This document shows positions 26,895 through 35,796 of a stretch of 64,000 nt of DNA, one piece after another; position 1 is the first letter of the stretch, and the number at the start of each line of letters is the position of its first letter. A program made the translations under genes and the position numbers. The notes under the pieces are model-generated. The model did no database searches and was not told the DNA's origin. It saw only the letters and a list, made by a program, of their open reading frames with translations. Location: the NCBI GenBank assembly GCA_965278945.1, contig OZ257128.1, positions 2,108,001 to 2,172,000 on the forward strand. The letters run 5' to 3'. Source of the DNA: UBA10649 sp965278945. GTDB lineage: Bacteria; Actinomycetota; Actinomycetes; S36-B12.

Positions 26895-27974
26895 TCAGAT
26901 CTCCTCAGCTGCATGGGTGCTGCGGTCGCGTTCCTCGACGAGCTGCAACGCGATGTCGATGATCATGTCTTCCTGCCCGCCGACGTAGCCCGCCTCGCCG
27001 ACGCGCTGCAGGATCTCGTGCGGGGGAACCCTGTACCTCGCGCCCGCGCGCTCGGCGTGCAGCAGGAAGCTGGAGTAGACGCCGGCGTATCCCTGAACGA
27101 TCGAGGACCGGTCCATCTGCGGGATGCGCGAGACCATCGGCCGCACGATGTCCTCGGCAGCAGCGAGCGCCGCCTGGACGTCGACGCCGGTGGGCACGCC
27201 CAGCCGCTCGAAGGTGGCGGCCAGAACCTCGGTCGGGGCGTTGCCCGCACCGGCTCCGAGTGCGAGAAGCGCGCCGTCAATCTGCCGGGCGCCCGCCTGA
27301 TACGCGAGGACCGAGTTGGCCACGCCCATCGACAGGTTCTGATGGCCGTGGAAGCCGACCTGCGCCTCGCCGCCGATCTCATTGATGACGCTCTGCACTC
27401 GCAGCTGCGCGTCGCCGAGCACCATCGCGCCGGCCGAGTCGACGACGTAGACGCACTGCGCACCGGCGTCGACCATGATCCGCGCCTGCTCGGCAAGCTT
27501 CGCCGGTGATGCGCGGTGGGCGAGCATGAGGAAGCCGACGGTCTCCATGCCGAGTTCGCGCGCAGCCGCGAAGTGCTGGCGCGAGACATCGGCCTCGGTG
27601 CAGTGGGTCGCCACTCGCGCGACGGACGCTCCGGCGTCGTGGGCCATGCGCAGGTCCCTGACGGTGCCGAGGCCCGGCAGCAGGAGGACGGCGACCTTGG
27701 CTCGTGTCGCCTCGTCGACGGCCGCGGCCACGAGCGCGATGTCGTCGACGAGGCTGAAGCCGTAGTTGAAGCTGGAGCCGCCGAGCCCGTCGCCGTGGGT
27801 CACCTCGATGACCTCGACGCCGGCGAGGTCGAGCGCGTGCACGACCGCTCGCACCTGGCCCTCGCTGAACCGGTGCGCCATCGCGTGGCTGCCGTCGCGC
27901 AGCGTGGAGTCGGTCAGGCGGATGCCGGGTCCGGTCGCCTCGCCGTCCTGCGTGACGGGTGCCTGCGCGCTCAT
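26895..27974 (-). CDS. dmpG: 4-Hydroxy-2-oxovalerate aldolase
   Basis: A 359-residue HMGL-like TIM-barrel enzyme. Key sites are LTDSTLRDGSHAMAHRFS (Arg and metal-binding Asp near residue 27), VTHGDGLGGSSFNYG, VGFHGHQNLSMGVANS with the metal-binding HxH, and ALGAGAGNAPTEVLAA. It cleaves 4-hydroxy-2-oxovalerate to pyruvate and acetaldehyde, which is channelled to the partner dehydrogenase encoded just upstream (ATGA overlap). An N-terminal extension of about 15 residues precedes the core. Confidence 0.93.
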   Translation of the reverse strand: MSAQAPVTQDGEATGPGIRLTDSTLRDGSHAMAHRFSEGQVRAVVHALDLAGVEVIEVTHGDGLGGSSFNYGFSLVDDIALVAAAVDEATRAKVAVLLLPGLGTVRDLRMAHDAGASVARVATHCTEADVSRQHFAAARELGMETVGFLMLAHRASPAKLAEQARIMVDAGAQCVYVVDSAGAMVLGDAQLRVQSVINEIGGEAQVGFHGHQNLSMGVANSVLAYQAGARQIDGALLALGAGAGNAPTEVLAATFERLGVPTGVDVQAALAAAEDIVRPMVSRIPQMDRSSIVQGYAGVYSSFLLHAERAGARYRVPPHEILQRVGEAGYVGGQEDMIIDIALQLVEERDRSTHAAEEI

Positions 27975-28873
27975 GCCGTCGCTCCCAGGTTGGACTTCGC
28001 GAGCAGGTCGCCGACGCGTGCCGCGGCGGCGGTCATGATGTCGAGATTGCCCGCGTACTCCGGGAGGTAGTCACCGTTGCCGCGCACCTCGAGGAAGACC
28101 GCCACTCGCGCGCGGCCGTTCCAGATCTCCTTCGGATCGTCGAACTGCGGGTCAGCGCGAAGGCTGTAGCCGGGGACGTACTCCTTGACCTGCTCCACCA
28201 TCTCGTGAATCGATCTCGCGATCGCGTCCTGGTCGCTGTCCGCCGGAATGGCGCAGAAGACCGTGTCGCGCATGATCATCGGCGGCTCGACGGGGTTGAG
28301 GATGATGATTGCCTTGCCGCGACCGGCTCCCCCGACCCGCTCGATCGCGTTCGACGTCGTCTCGGTGAACTCGTCGATGTTCGCGCGCGTGCCGGGGCCC
28401 GCCGAGCGGGAGGCAATCGAGGCGACGATCTCGGCGTACTCCACCGGCACGATCCGGCTCACCGCGAACACGATCGGGATCGTGGCCTGGCCACCGCACG
28501 TGATCATGTTGATGTTGGGCGCGTCGACGTGGGAGTCGAGGTTCACCGGCGGGCACACGAACGGGCCGATCGCCGCCGGTGTCAGGTCGATGGCCGTGAT
28601 GCCCGCCGCCTGGTAGCGCGGCGCATTGGCCTTGTGGGCGTAGGCGCTCGTCGCCTCGAACACGAGGTCCGGAAGCTCGTCACGCGTGAGGAGGAAGTCG
28701 ACTCCCTCGTGCGATGTCTCCACTCCCATGCCGCGTGCGCGGGTCAGGCCGTCCGAGTCGGGATCGACGCCGATCATCCAGCGCACGTCGACGTAGTCGC
28801 TGCGCTGCAGCTTGGCCAGCAGGTCCGTGCCGATGTTGCCCGGCCCGACGATGGCCGCGAGTGCCTTGGTCAC
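27971..28873 (-). CDS. dmpF: Acetaldehyde dehydrogenase (acylating)
   Basis: A 300-residue protein starting at a GTG that overlaps the hydratase stop. The NAD-binding start is ALAAIVGPGNIGTDLLAKL; PNINMITCGGQATIPIVFAV contains the catalytic Cys; TRANIDEFTETTSNAIERVGG follows. It turns acetaldehyde, CoA and NAD into acetyl-CoA and NADH and works in complex with the aldolase. The 4-base overlaps on both sides show a tightly coupled operon. Confidence 0.94.
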   Translation of the reverse strand: MTKALAAIVGPGNIGTDLLAKLQRSDYVDVRWMIGVDPDSDGLTRARGMGVETSHEGVDFLLTRDELPDLVFEATSAYAHKANAPRYQAAGITAIDLTPAAIGPFVCPPVNLDSHVDAPNINMITCGGQATIPIVFAVSRIVPVEYAEIVASIASRSAGPGTRANIDEFTETTSNAIERVGGAGRGKAIIILNPVEPPMIMRDTVFCAIPADSDQDAIARSIHEMVEQVKEYVPGYSLRADPQFDDPKEIWNGRARVAVFLEVRGNGDYLPEYAGNLDIMTAAAARVGDLLAKSNLGATA

Positions 28874-29667
28874 GCCTGGCTCCGCGCGGCGAATCTCGTG
28901 GTGACGCTGCCGATGCCCGCGAACCGTGCGGTGAACACGTCGCCTGGGACGACCGTCACTGCGGGCGTCTGGGATCCGGGAAGGATCACGTGGCCCGCTT
29001 CGAGGGTGACTCCAAGTCGGCCGAGAGTGTTCGCGAGCCACACCAGCGCCGAGATGGGCGAACCCAGCACGGCACCGCCAGCGCCCGTCGTGGCGACCTC
29101 GCCGTTGCGGGTCATGACGCAGCCGCTCAGGCGCAGGTCGACGCTGTCGACGGCGACTGGGGTGCTGCCGAGAACGATGCCGCCCGATGACGCGTTGTCG
29201 GCGATCGTGTCGAGCAGTCCGATCTTCCAGTCGCGAATGCGGCTGTCAATGATCTCCATCGCGGGCAGCACGAAGTCGACGGCGGCCAGCGCCTCGCCGA
29301 CGCCGACGCCCGGACCGGACAGGGGCCTGCGCAGGACGAAGGCGATCTCCGGCTCGATGCGCGGCTGGAGGAATCGTTCAGTCGGGACGACGTCATGCTC
29401 GAGGTAGACCATGTCGTCGGTGAGGTGGCCGAAGTCGGGCTGGTCGACCTTCAGCTGCCTCTGCATCGCGAAGGACGCGAGTCCGACCTTGTGGCCGACG
29501 ATGACGCTGCCGCGCGCGCAGCGGCGGCTGATCTGCTCCAACTGGATCGCGTACGCGTCGTCGATCGTCAGGTCCGGGAAGCGGGTGCTCACCTGGTCGA
29601 TCGGCGTCAGATCGGAGTACGCGGAGTCGAACTCGTCCGCGATCGCCGCTATGCCTGCCGTGTCCAC
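28870..29667 (-). CDS. 2-Oxopent-4-enoate hydratase
   Basis: A 265-residue protein and first gene of the meta-cleavage operon. The GTG start follows GGGAGGCG. The hydratase pattern is VIVGHKVGLASFAMQRQL with PDFGHLTDDMVYLEHD, then IEPEIAFVLRRPLSGPG and AMEIIDSRIRDWKIGLLDTI. It adds water to 2-hydroxypenta-2,4-dienoate to give 4-hydroxy-2-oxovalerate. The operon order is hydratase, acylating dehydrogenase, aldolase, decarboxylase, ALDH. No ring-cleavage dioxygenase, 4-oxalocrotonate tautomerase or regulator is next to it. Confidence 0.85.
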   Translation of the reverse strand: MDTAGIAAIADEFDSAYSDLTPIDQVSTRFPDLTIDDAYAIQLEQISRRCARGSVIVGHKVGLASFAMQRQLKVDQPDFGHLTDDMVYLEHDVVPTERFLQPRIEPEIAFVLRRPLSGPGVGVGEALAAVDFVLPAMEIIDSRIRDWKIGLLDTIADNASSGGIVLGSTPVAVDSVDLRLSGCVMTRNGEVATTGAGGAVLGSPISALVWLANTLGRLGVTLEAGHVILPGSQTPAVTVVPGDVFTARFAGIGSVTTRFAARSQA

Positions 29668-29737
29668 ACTCGCCTCCCGATCCCCTGCCGCCGAACGTAC
29701 AGGGGTCAGGTATCCGTGCCTAGGTTCGCGCGACGAC

Positions 29738-30604
29738 CTAGCCAATCGGGCCGATGACTGGGCGCAGAACGGGAACCTTGTGGAAGTCTGCCGCCACAGT
29801 GTCCGACGCATCCTCGCAGTGTGTGCTCCCCCAGTACTTACATTCCGCGTGCACGTAATGGTAGATCCGGTTCGGGGCGCCGGTGCTGATGAAGAGCTGT
29901 CCCGTTCGCACCACGTTCGAGGGAGTCGAGATGGTCAGCTGCCAATAGCCACTGCTGGATTCCCACGAGCAGTGGCTGTCCAGACCGGCGTCGACGACCG
30001 TGAAGATGGGCCAGCTGTTCGCTGAGGTCGATCCGACGACCTGAGTGCGGTCATTGACGGGGTCGGAGATGCAGTTCGAGGCGCCCGTGTACTGCCAGCG
30101 CACCGTCGTGCCAATCGGGAGGTTGTAGGTGGGCTGCACGTTGACCTGCCACGCGTCACTGCTGGTCAGTGGAGTGCTGTCGTCGGTCTGGTCCTGGCCC
30201 CCGCCACCGGCGTAGGTGTCGCCGTCCTGACCCCCACCGCCGAGGAAGTCGTCACCGGGGCCGCCCTTCAGCTCGTCGCCGCCCGCACCGCCGATCAGCT
30301 GGTCCTGCCCCGGCCCGCCGAACTCCCGGTCGTCGCCCGGGCCGCCGTAGATGACGTCGTTTCCCGCAAGACCGAAGATGACGTCGTCGCCACCGAGCCC
30401 GCAGATCACGTCGGCGCCGCTCGTGCCGACCAGACGGTCGTTGCCCGACGTCCCCGTGATTGTGCATGTCAACCGGTACGACGAGGAGACGTCGCCTGCG
30501 GCCACCCCTGCGGATATCGGACCCGCGGACGCTGCTGGGGATGCAGCGAGCGCAAGGGCGAGGGCTGTGGGCAGCGCGAGCAGCGCGGTGACGCGACGTG
30601 ACAT
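29738..30604 (-). CDS. Secreted RTX-type calcium-binding repeat protein
   Basis: A 288-residue protein with a signal peptide (RRVTALLALPTALALALA). Residues about 50-140 contain tandem glycine/aspartate nonapeptides of the RTX form GGxGxDxxx (for example GLGGDDVIFGLAGNDVIYG), which fold into a calcium-filled beta roll. The C-terminal 140 residues form a separate beta domain with several Cys and Trp (STPLTSSDAWQVNVQPTYNL). There is no protease domain. Function outside the cell is unknown; adhesion or surface binding is possible. Confidence 0.8.
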   Translation of the reverse strand: MSRRVTALLALPTALALALAASPAASAGPISAGVAAGDVSSSYRLTCTITGTSGNDRLVGTSGADVICGLGGDDVIFGLAGNDVIYGGPGDDREFGGPGQDQLIGGAGGDELKGGPGDDFLGGGGQDGDTYAGGGGQDQTDDSTPLTSSDAWQVNVQPTYNLPIGTTVRWQYTGASNCISDPVNDRTQVVGSTSANSWPIFTVVDAGLDSHCSWESSSGYWQLTISTPSNVVRTGQLFISTGAPNRIYHYVHAECKYWGSTHCEDASDTVAADFHKVPVLRPVIGPIG

Positions 30605-30725
30605 GAGGAGAGATCCGATCTCGGAGGGCGAATGTGCAAGAGCGACTTACATCATGTCTTGCCCAAGCGACGACCACGTCAAACCAAGCCGACCAGCCGG
30701 CTCGGTCGCACCTAGACTCCCCGCC

Positions 30726-31970
30726 ATGAGCTCGTCACTCCAGCACCGTCTGCTGCCGATGATCGGACGTGACCCGCACGAGTCGGGCCGACGGGCAACG
30801 CCGCTGGAACTGCTGTTCGACCTGACGTTCGTCATCGCCTTCGGAGCTGCCGCAAACGGCCTCTCGCACGAACTCGTGACCGGTCATATCGCTGCCGGCA
30901 TCTACGCGTTCTTGTTCGCGACCTTCGCCGTGTCATGGGCGTGGATCAACTTCTCCTGGTTCGCGTCCGCCTACGACACGGACGACTGGGTCTTCCGCGT
31001 CATGACGATGGTCCAGATGGTCGGCGTCTTGGTCCTCGCGCTCGGTGTGCCCAAGCTCTTCGCGTCCATCGCCGAGGACAGCTACGTCAACAACGGCACG
31101 GTGGTCCTCGGCTACGTGATCATGCGCGTGGCGATGGTGGCGCAGTGGCTTCGCGCGGCACGACAGGATCCCGATCGACGGTCGACGTGCATGGTCTATG
31201 TGGTCACGATCCTCATCGCGCAAGCCGGCTGGATCACGCTTGCGCTTGCCCACACGTCGGTCGCCGTGGCATTCGCGTTGGCTGTGCCCTTGGTGCTTGT
31301 CGAGATGGCTGGCCCGGTGATCGCGGAGACTCGCATGGGCGGCACGCCTTGGCATGCGCACCATATTTCCGAGCGCTATCTGCTCCTCGTGATCATCACG
31401 CTGGGCGAGGCGCTGATCGGCACGATGGCGACGCTCAGCGGCCTGGTCGACCCGGCGGACGACGGGATCCTGATACCCCTCGATGTCGCTGTCGTCGGGT
31501 TCGCAGGCGTCGCGCTGACCTTCGGCATGTGGTGGATGTACCTGGTCATGCCCGCCGGCGACATCCTGTCGTCCCGGCGCAACCGCTCGTTCAGCTGGGG
31601 CTACGGGCACATGGTGATCTTCGGGTCCATCGTCGCCGTCGGCGCCGGCATCCATACGGCCGCCTACCTCATCGACGGAGAGTCCGACCTCGGCACAGTC
31701 GGGACTCTTTGGTGCGTGGCGATTCCCCTGGCCGTCTACGTCGGCGCCCTCTACTGCCTCTACTCCGTGCTCACCCGCTCGGTCGACCCCTTCCATGCGT
31801 GGCTGGTGATCGGCTCGGCAGCCGTGCTCGTGGGCGCGCTGCTGCTGGGCGCCGCCGGGCTGCCGCTGGTGTGGTGCCTGCTGGTCATGGCGGCAACGCC
31901 ATGGGTCACGGTCGTGGGCTACGAGACACGCGGCTACCGCCATAGCGAGGCGGTGCTCGCCGACCTCTGA
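30726..31970 (+). CDS. ltrA: Low temperature requirement protein A family membrane protein
   Basis: A 414-residue membrane protein with about 10-12 hydrophobic segments. The N-terminal signature RRATPLELLFDLTFVIAFGA and the later HHISERYLLLVIITLGEALIG are diagnostic of the LtrA family. The family takes its name from a Listeria gene needed for growth in the cold; its molecular activity is unknown. The start at MSSSLQHRLLPMIGRD is preferred because the longer open frame runs through the RTX promoter region. Confidence 0.9.
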   Translation: MSSSLQHRLLPMIGRDPHESGRRATPLELLFDLTFVIAFGAAANGLSHELVTGHIAAGIYAFLFATFAVSWAWINFSWFASAYDTDDWVFRVMTMVQMVGVLVLALGVPKLFASIAEDSYVNNGTVVLGYVIMRVAMVAQWLRAARQDPDRRSTCMVYVVTILIAQAGWITLALAHTSVAVAFALAVPLVLVEMAGPVIAETRMGGTPWHAHHISERYLLLVIITLGEALIGTMATLSGLVDPADDGILIPLDVAVVGFAGVALTFGMWWMYLVMPAGDILSSRRNRSFSWGYGHMVIFGSIVAVGAGIHTAAYLIDGESDLGTVGTLWCVAIPLAVYVGALYCLYSVLTRSVDPFHAWLVIGSAAVLVGALLLGAAGLPLVWCLLVMAATPWVTVVGYETRGYRHSEAVLADL

Positions 31971-31976
31971 TCAGCG

Positions 31977-32255
31977 CTAGTCGGCGGGCTTGGCTCCGGC
32001 ACGATCGATGCCCCGGACGATCACGACCTCCACGAGCGTCATGACTACCGCCGTCGCTACGGACCAGGTCAGCGTCCGAGTCAGCGAGACGCGCAGGTCG
32101 TGCGGGTGCGGCACGGGCTGTCCCGCCGTCTTCTTGTAGGTGCGCTCCATGAGCTTCCTCATTGCCATCGTTGCCCCGACGGCAATGACGGGAGCAACGA
32201 GCCGAACGCTGGGCCTGATCTCCACCTCGGCATCGGTCTTACCGGTCGCGCCCAT
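31977..32255 (-). CDS. DUF4235 family small membrane protein
   Basis: A protein of about 92 residues, starting at the ATG of MGATGKTDAEVEI (GGGAAG upstream) or 5 codons earlier at a GTG. It has two hydrophobic segments, one near VRLVAPVIAVGATMAMRKLM and one near TLTWSVATAVVMTLVEVVIV, separated by the conserved RTYKKTAGQPVPHP loop. This is the DUF4235 layout, a small actinobacterial family of unknown function. It is divergent from the YihY/BrkB gene. Confidence 0.75.
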   Translation of the reverse strand: MGATGKTDAEVEIRPSVRLVAPVIAVGATMAMRKLMERTYKKTAGQPVPHPHDLRVSLTRTLTWSVATAVVMTLVEVVIVRGIDRAGAKPAD

Positions 32256-32408
32256 GGTCTTCCCACTCACTTCTCGTCGTCGACGTGCTGTCGAGGTCGG
32301 GTACCCGCATGCGGGTGCGACGAAACGCAGAGCAATCTCGAAGCAAGTCGTCGGTCCAGACGGTGCCGATCGGGGTACGACACGTTCACCGAACGATCAG
32401 GGGGATGC

Positions 32409-33449
32409 GTGTCTGAGAGCACAAGGATCCACGAGGGTGCCCTCACAGGCGATCTTGAGCCCGCACGGGCTCCCGGCCCGCTGCCCGGGCCCCTTCCGAG
32501 GATCGACGCCTTCCAGCAGCGCCACCCGTGGCTTGCCGTCCCGATTGCCGTCGTCAAGAAGTTCGCCGATGACGACGCGGGCAAGGCGGCCGCGCTCATC
32601 TCCTACTTCGCGTTCCTCTCCGTGTTCCCGCTGCTGATCGTCCTCGCGACGATCCTGTCCCGAGTCCTGTCCGGCAATCCTGAGCTCGCGGACGAGATCG
32701 TCAATACTGCTGCGGGCAGCTTCCTGTCCGTCGGCTCGACCGGATCGGTAGAGCCGCTGGACGTCTCCGGGGTGGCGCTCGTGATCGGTGTTCTCGTCGG
32801 CCTGTGGGGAGGGCTCGCCGTGGCCAACGCGATGCAGCACGCCATGGACACGGTCTACGAGGTACCGAAGACAGAGCGGGCCGGCCTCATCTGGCGGGTG
32901 CTGCGCAGCCTGTCGCTGCTCGTCATCGTCGGCGTCGGGCTTCCCGCGACCACCGTCCTGCAGGGCCTGGCCGGTCGCGCCATCGACAACGTGATCGTCT
33001 CGGCGATCGTCGTGATCCTCGTCGTGGTCCTCAACACGGGACTAATCGCGACCGCCTTCAGGCGTGCCACAATCGCCGACACGACCTGGCGCGGAGTGCT
33101 GCCGGGCTCCGTCCTCGCGGCTATCGCGTGGTCGGTCATGCAGGTGGTCGCGACGAGTCTGCTGACCAATCGGGTGTCGGGCGCCGAGAACGAGTACGGC
33201 GCGTTCGCGATCGTGATCGGCCTGCTCTTCTGGTTCTTCCTACTGGCGCAGGTCACGATCTACTGCGCAGAGCTGAATGTGGTCCTGGCCTACAAGCTGT
33301 GGCCGCGCGGGCTCAAGAGCGTGGTTCGGGCAGAGGCCGATACCGAGGCGGACATCCGGGCGTACGGGCACTACCCGGCGCGAGAGCAGCAGGCGACGAA
33401 CATGCGCGTGAGCGTCGACGTCGTGGAACCCCAGTCCGGCAGCCGCTAA
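32409..33449 (+). CDS. YihY/virulence factor BrkB family membrane protein
   Basis: A 346-residue protein from a GTG with AGGGGGAT upstream; the longer open frame overlaps DUF4235. It begins with a cytoplasmic segment, then FADDDAGKAAALISYFAFLSVFPLLIV, the family signature, and about six membrane segments including WRGVLPGSVLAAIAWSVMQV and IGLLFWFFLLAQVTIYCAELN. Once called ribonuclease BN by mistake; function is unknown, possibly transport. A hydrophilic C-terminal tail follows the last segment. Confidence 0.9.
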   Translation: MSESTRIHEGALTGDLEPARAPGPLPGPLPRIDAFQQRHPWLAVPIAVVKKFADDDAGKAAALISYFAFLSVFPLLIVLATILSRVLSGNPELADEIVNTAAGSFLSVGSTGSVEPLDVSGVALVIGVLVGLWGGLAVANAMQHAMDTVYEVPKTERAGLIWRVLRSLSLLVIVGVGLPATTVLQGLAGRAIDNVIVSAIVVILVVVLNTGLIATAFRRATIADTTWRGVLPGSVLAAIAWSVMQVVATSLLTNRVSGAENEYGAFAIVIGLLFWFFLLAQVTIYCAELNVVLAYKLWPRGLKSVVRAEADTEADIRAYGHYPAREQQATNMRVSVDVVEPQSGSR

Positions 33450-33453
33450 CGGG

Positions 33454-34029
33454 TCACATGGACCGGCATTGGCCTTCCTTGTTGCCGGACACCTGATTGC
33501 CGCTCCCCACGGGTGCAGGCGAGTTCGACTCGCACTGGAGGTTCCCATTGACTCGGTTGTTGAGGATCTCTGCACGTGCGGAGTTGCTCGAGAGCTGAAT
33601 GTCCCCGTCGACGGAGTTGCCACGAATCGTCATTGACCCTCGGTTGTCCTCCAGCTGGATGTTGCCGTCCACGGCGGTGTTGCGCACGATGACGCCCCGG
33701 CCGGACTTGACCTGGACGTCGCCAACGACAGACGACCCGCGTACCCGGACATATCGGGCGCCGCCGTCCTCGGCCTGCACGTTGCCGTCGATGAAGGCGC
33801 CGCCGGTGATGAGAACCGCACCGTTCCCAAGCACCTGGACGTTGCCGTCGACTCGAGTTCCTCGGAGCGTGCAGGTCGCTCCGGAGGGAACGATGATGTT
33901 GGCCGAGACGTTGACCGAGCCAATCGTTCCGCGGCACATCCGATCGTCAGCGTGGGCCGGGCCCGCGGCCATGACCATCCCTCCGGACATAAGGGCAACA
34001 GACAAGGCGGCGATCGAAACTCGGCGCAT
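33454..34029 (-). CDS. Secreted repeat protein, probable beta-helix
   Basis: A 191-residue protein with a signal peptide (MRRVSIAALSVALMSGGMVM, cleavage after AHA) and AAGGAG before the ATG. The mature part is made of imperfect repeats of about 22 residues of the form VxGNVQV/VDGNIQL followed by SxxxxIRGN, the periodicity expected of a right-handed beta-helix (bactofilin- or pectate-lyase-like). Four Cys, two near each end, may cap the solenoid. No enzymatic residues can be picked out. Confidence 0.65.
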   Translation of the reverse strand: MRRVSIAALSVALMSGGMVMAAGPAHADDRMCRGTIGSVNVSANIIVPSGATCTLRGTRVDGNVQVLGNGAVLITGGAFIDGNVQAEDGGARYVRVRGSSVVGDVQVKSGRGVIVRNTAVDGNIQLEDNRGSMTIRGNSVDGDIQLSSNSARAEILNNRVNGNLQCESNSPAPVGSGNQVSGNKEGQCRSM

Positions 34030-34154
34030 GGCTCTCCTTCAGGGGTCGAACACGACTGGTCCATTGGTGCGTACCCCGAGCAGTCGTCCGCCAACCACCA
34101 TGACATCCGTTATGCCTAAGTCGTGATTGCGCGCACTACTGCCACGCGTTCCCG

Positions 34155-34316
34155 GTCGCGAGCCTCAACGACGGGCTGGCCAACGGCGAGATGGCCGCGC
34201 GGTTGCACCCGCTCCAGGGCACCGTCCACCACTAACTGCCCGATGCGATGGGCAAGCTCCACGCCCCCAACCGCGTAGCGGCCGCTCGTCAGGCGCGGGA
34301 ACGCGGATGGCTGTGA
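34155..34316 (+). pseudogene. Remnant of a LuxR-type HTH (response-regulator C-terminus)
   Basis: Reading in frame from about 34155 to the stop at 34314-34316 gives DGLANGEMAARLHPLQGTVH, an amber/ochre stop (TAA), then LPDAMGKLHAPNRVAAARQA and RERGWL. This is the DNA-binding C-terminus of NarL/LuxR-type response regulators (DesR-like), about 50 residues long. The stop interrupts the recognition helix and no receiver domain is found upstream, so it is a decayed fragment. Confidence 0.65.
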
Positions 34317-34338
34317 CGACGCTTGTAATATCTCGCAA

Positions 34339-34737
34339 ATGAGAATCCGGGTAGTTCTAGCCACGTTCACGGCAGCTGCGATCGCCTTCCTGATGTTCCC
34401 GTCGCCGGCCCAGGCGGCTGCGGCCGGCGTGTGGCGCTGCAGCGCCCAGGGCAACATTCCGATCGGTGTCCTGACCGTGAAATCGGGTGGCTACACGTTC
34501 CAGGCCGTCAGCAACACCGTGTGGGCACCCAAGCCGCAAGACTCCTCGAACGGCAGCGGCAAGCTGACCGTCAAGGGCTCCAAGGTCACGGTCAAGAACG
34601 GGCCGTTGCGCAAGCAGATGGGTGTCACGACCGGCTTCTACGGCTCGCCCGCGTCAGACGCCAGCCTCCACCACGAGTACCTTGATCTCTTCAACGATCC
34701 GTCCGCTGCCTACCTGCTGCGGTGCTACCGGCCATAG
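34339..34737 (+). CDS. Small secreted protein of unknown function
   Basis: A 132-residue protein with a signal peptide (MRIRVVLATFTAAAIAFLMF, cleavage after AQA). The mature domain starts GVWRCSAQGNIPIGVLTV and ends LLRCYRP, so the two Cys near its ends probably form a disulfide. It is rich in Gly, Ser and Lys, suggesting a small beta barrel. No family recognised. It stands alone between the LuxR remnant and the acid phosphatase. Confidence 0.6.
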   Translation: MRIRVVLATFTAAAIAFLMFPSPAQAAAAGVWRCSAQGNIPIGVLTVKSGGYTFQAVSNTVWAPKPQDSSNGSGKLTVKGSKVTVKNGPLRKQMGVTTGFYGSPASDASLHHEYLDLFNDPSAAYLLRCYRP

Positions 34738-34786
34738 ATCTGGCGCGGGCACTCAGTGAGGGTCTTACCGATCCCCACCCGAGCGA

Positions 34787-35584
34787 CTACGCGATGAAGT
34801 ACATGGGGTTGGGAAGCCTGAAGCCCTGCACGACGTGCCCGCCGGTCATGTCGCTGAGCTGATCGCCGATCGACGTGATGATCGTGTAGCCGCGGCGTTC
34901 GATCTTGGCTCTCGCAGCCGACTTGTACTGCTCCGCTGTCAGGGTGTACTGGGCGGGATCACGCAGGATCAGGCCGTCCCAGTTCGCGATGTCCAGCTCG
35001 TTCAGGCAGGCCACGGTGACCGCCCGTGCGGGCGCAGGGCGTCCGGAGATCAGAAAGACCGATACTCCGCGTCGCTGCGCATCGTGCAGGACTTTGCGAA
35101 CCGCGACGATCGCCGGGGTGAGGCAGTTCTCTGCTGCGTTGTCCATGACGGTTGGCACGGCGACGAATCCGGTCGACAGGTACGTGGGATACCAGTCGAC
35201 GAGCGTGTCATCGATGTCGAACACCGCAGCGGGCTTTCGGCCATCGCACCGACGCGGCGACTCACACTCGTCGCGAAGCCACGAGCGAAGGAACTTCTGG
35301 GCTGCCCTGGCGACTGCCCGCTGGTCGGACTGATACTGACCCGAGTCGCGGTAGGCCGTGATGACGCCCGCAAGGGCCGGACCCGCGTCGTAGTCCTGCG
35401 TGGGGCTTAGCGGAGGCAGACCTTGGTTCACCCCGACGATCGGCGTGGGCTGGCCCACGATGACGATCGGCACCAAGGGCGACGGCGCCGCGTGCGCGGC
35501 CGTCGGCGCAATCACCGCAACGCCGGCCACCAGGCCCGCGACCAGCAACGAAGCCAGAAGCCGAGCGCGCGTCACATTGATCAT
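34787..35584 (-). CDS. Secreted HAD-family acid phosphatase
   Basis: A 265-residue protein with a signal peptide (LLASLLVAGLVAGVAVIAP). HAD motif I is AAVFDIDDTLVDW with the nucleophilic Asp near residue 121, motif II is VFLISGRPAPA, and the C-terminal motif is ITSIGDQLSDMTGG with the metal-binding Asp. This is the class B/VSP-like acid phosphatase group, which removes phosphate from organic esters outside the cell. It is the last chromosomal gene before the tRNA-Met attachment site. Confidence 0.85.
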   Translation of the reverse strand: MINVTRARLLASLLVAGLVAGVAVIAPTAAHAAPSPLVPIVIVGQPTPIVGVNQGLPPLSPTQDYDAGPALAGVITAYRDSGQYQSDQRAVARAAQKFLRSWLRDECESPRRCDGRKPAAVFDIDDTLVDWYPTYLSTGFVAVPTVMDNAAENCLTPAIVAVRKVLHDAQRRGVSVFLISGRPAPARAVTVACLNELDIANWDGLILRDPAQYTLTAEQYKSAARAKIERRGYTIITSIGDQLSDMTGGHVVQGFRLPNPMYFIA

Positions 35585-35659
35585 CCGCGCATTCTTACCG
35601 GATGGCTCCGGTCGGATTCAACATGGACCAGCGGTACCGCGACTCGCCCTGGGAAATGA

Positions 35660-35688
35660 CGAAGGGCCCCGGATTCCAGGGCCCTTCG
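35660..35688 (-). terminator. tRNA-Met terminator hairpin at island left end
   Basis: A GC-rich inverted repeat (CGAAGGGCCC with GGGCCCTTCG) sits 6 bases past the CCA-side end of the tRNA-Met 3' fragment, in the position of a tRNA terminator. It belongs to the original chromosomal tRNA locus. Confidence 0.7.
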
Positions 35689-35694
35689 ATTGGT

Positions 35695-35740
35695 TGGTAG
35701 CGGGGACAGGATTTGAACCTGTGACCTCTGGGTTATGAGC
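35695..35740 (-). other. Attachment site 1: 3' end of tRNA-Met
   Basis: 46 bases that read, on the minus strand, from the anticodon loop (CTCATAA) through the T arm (ACAGG-TTCAAAT-CCTGT) to the acceptor 3' strand CCCCGCT-ACCA. There is no 5' half of a tRNA to its right, so this is the chromosomal fragment left after integration. It is identical to 49469-49514. Confidence 0.85.
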
Positions 35741-35796
35741 GCGGCCGACAAGCTGAGCATCGCCGTGGCGATGGCCCTTGGAGGCAACGCCTTGCC

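Noticed and set aside
30933..31943. 336-codon ORFs on both strands overlapping ltrA
   Set aside because: Antisense and offset shadows of an obvious LtrA membrane protein.
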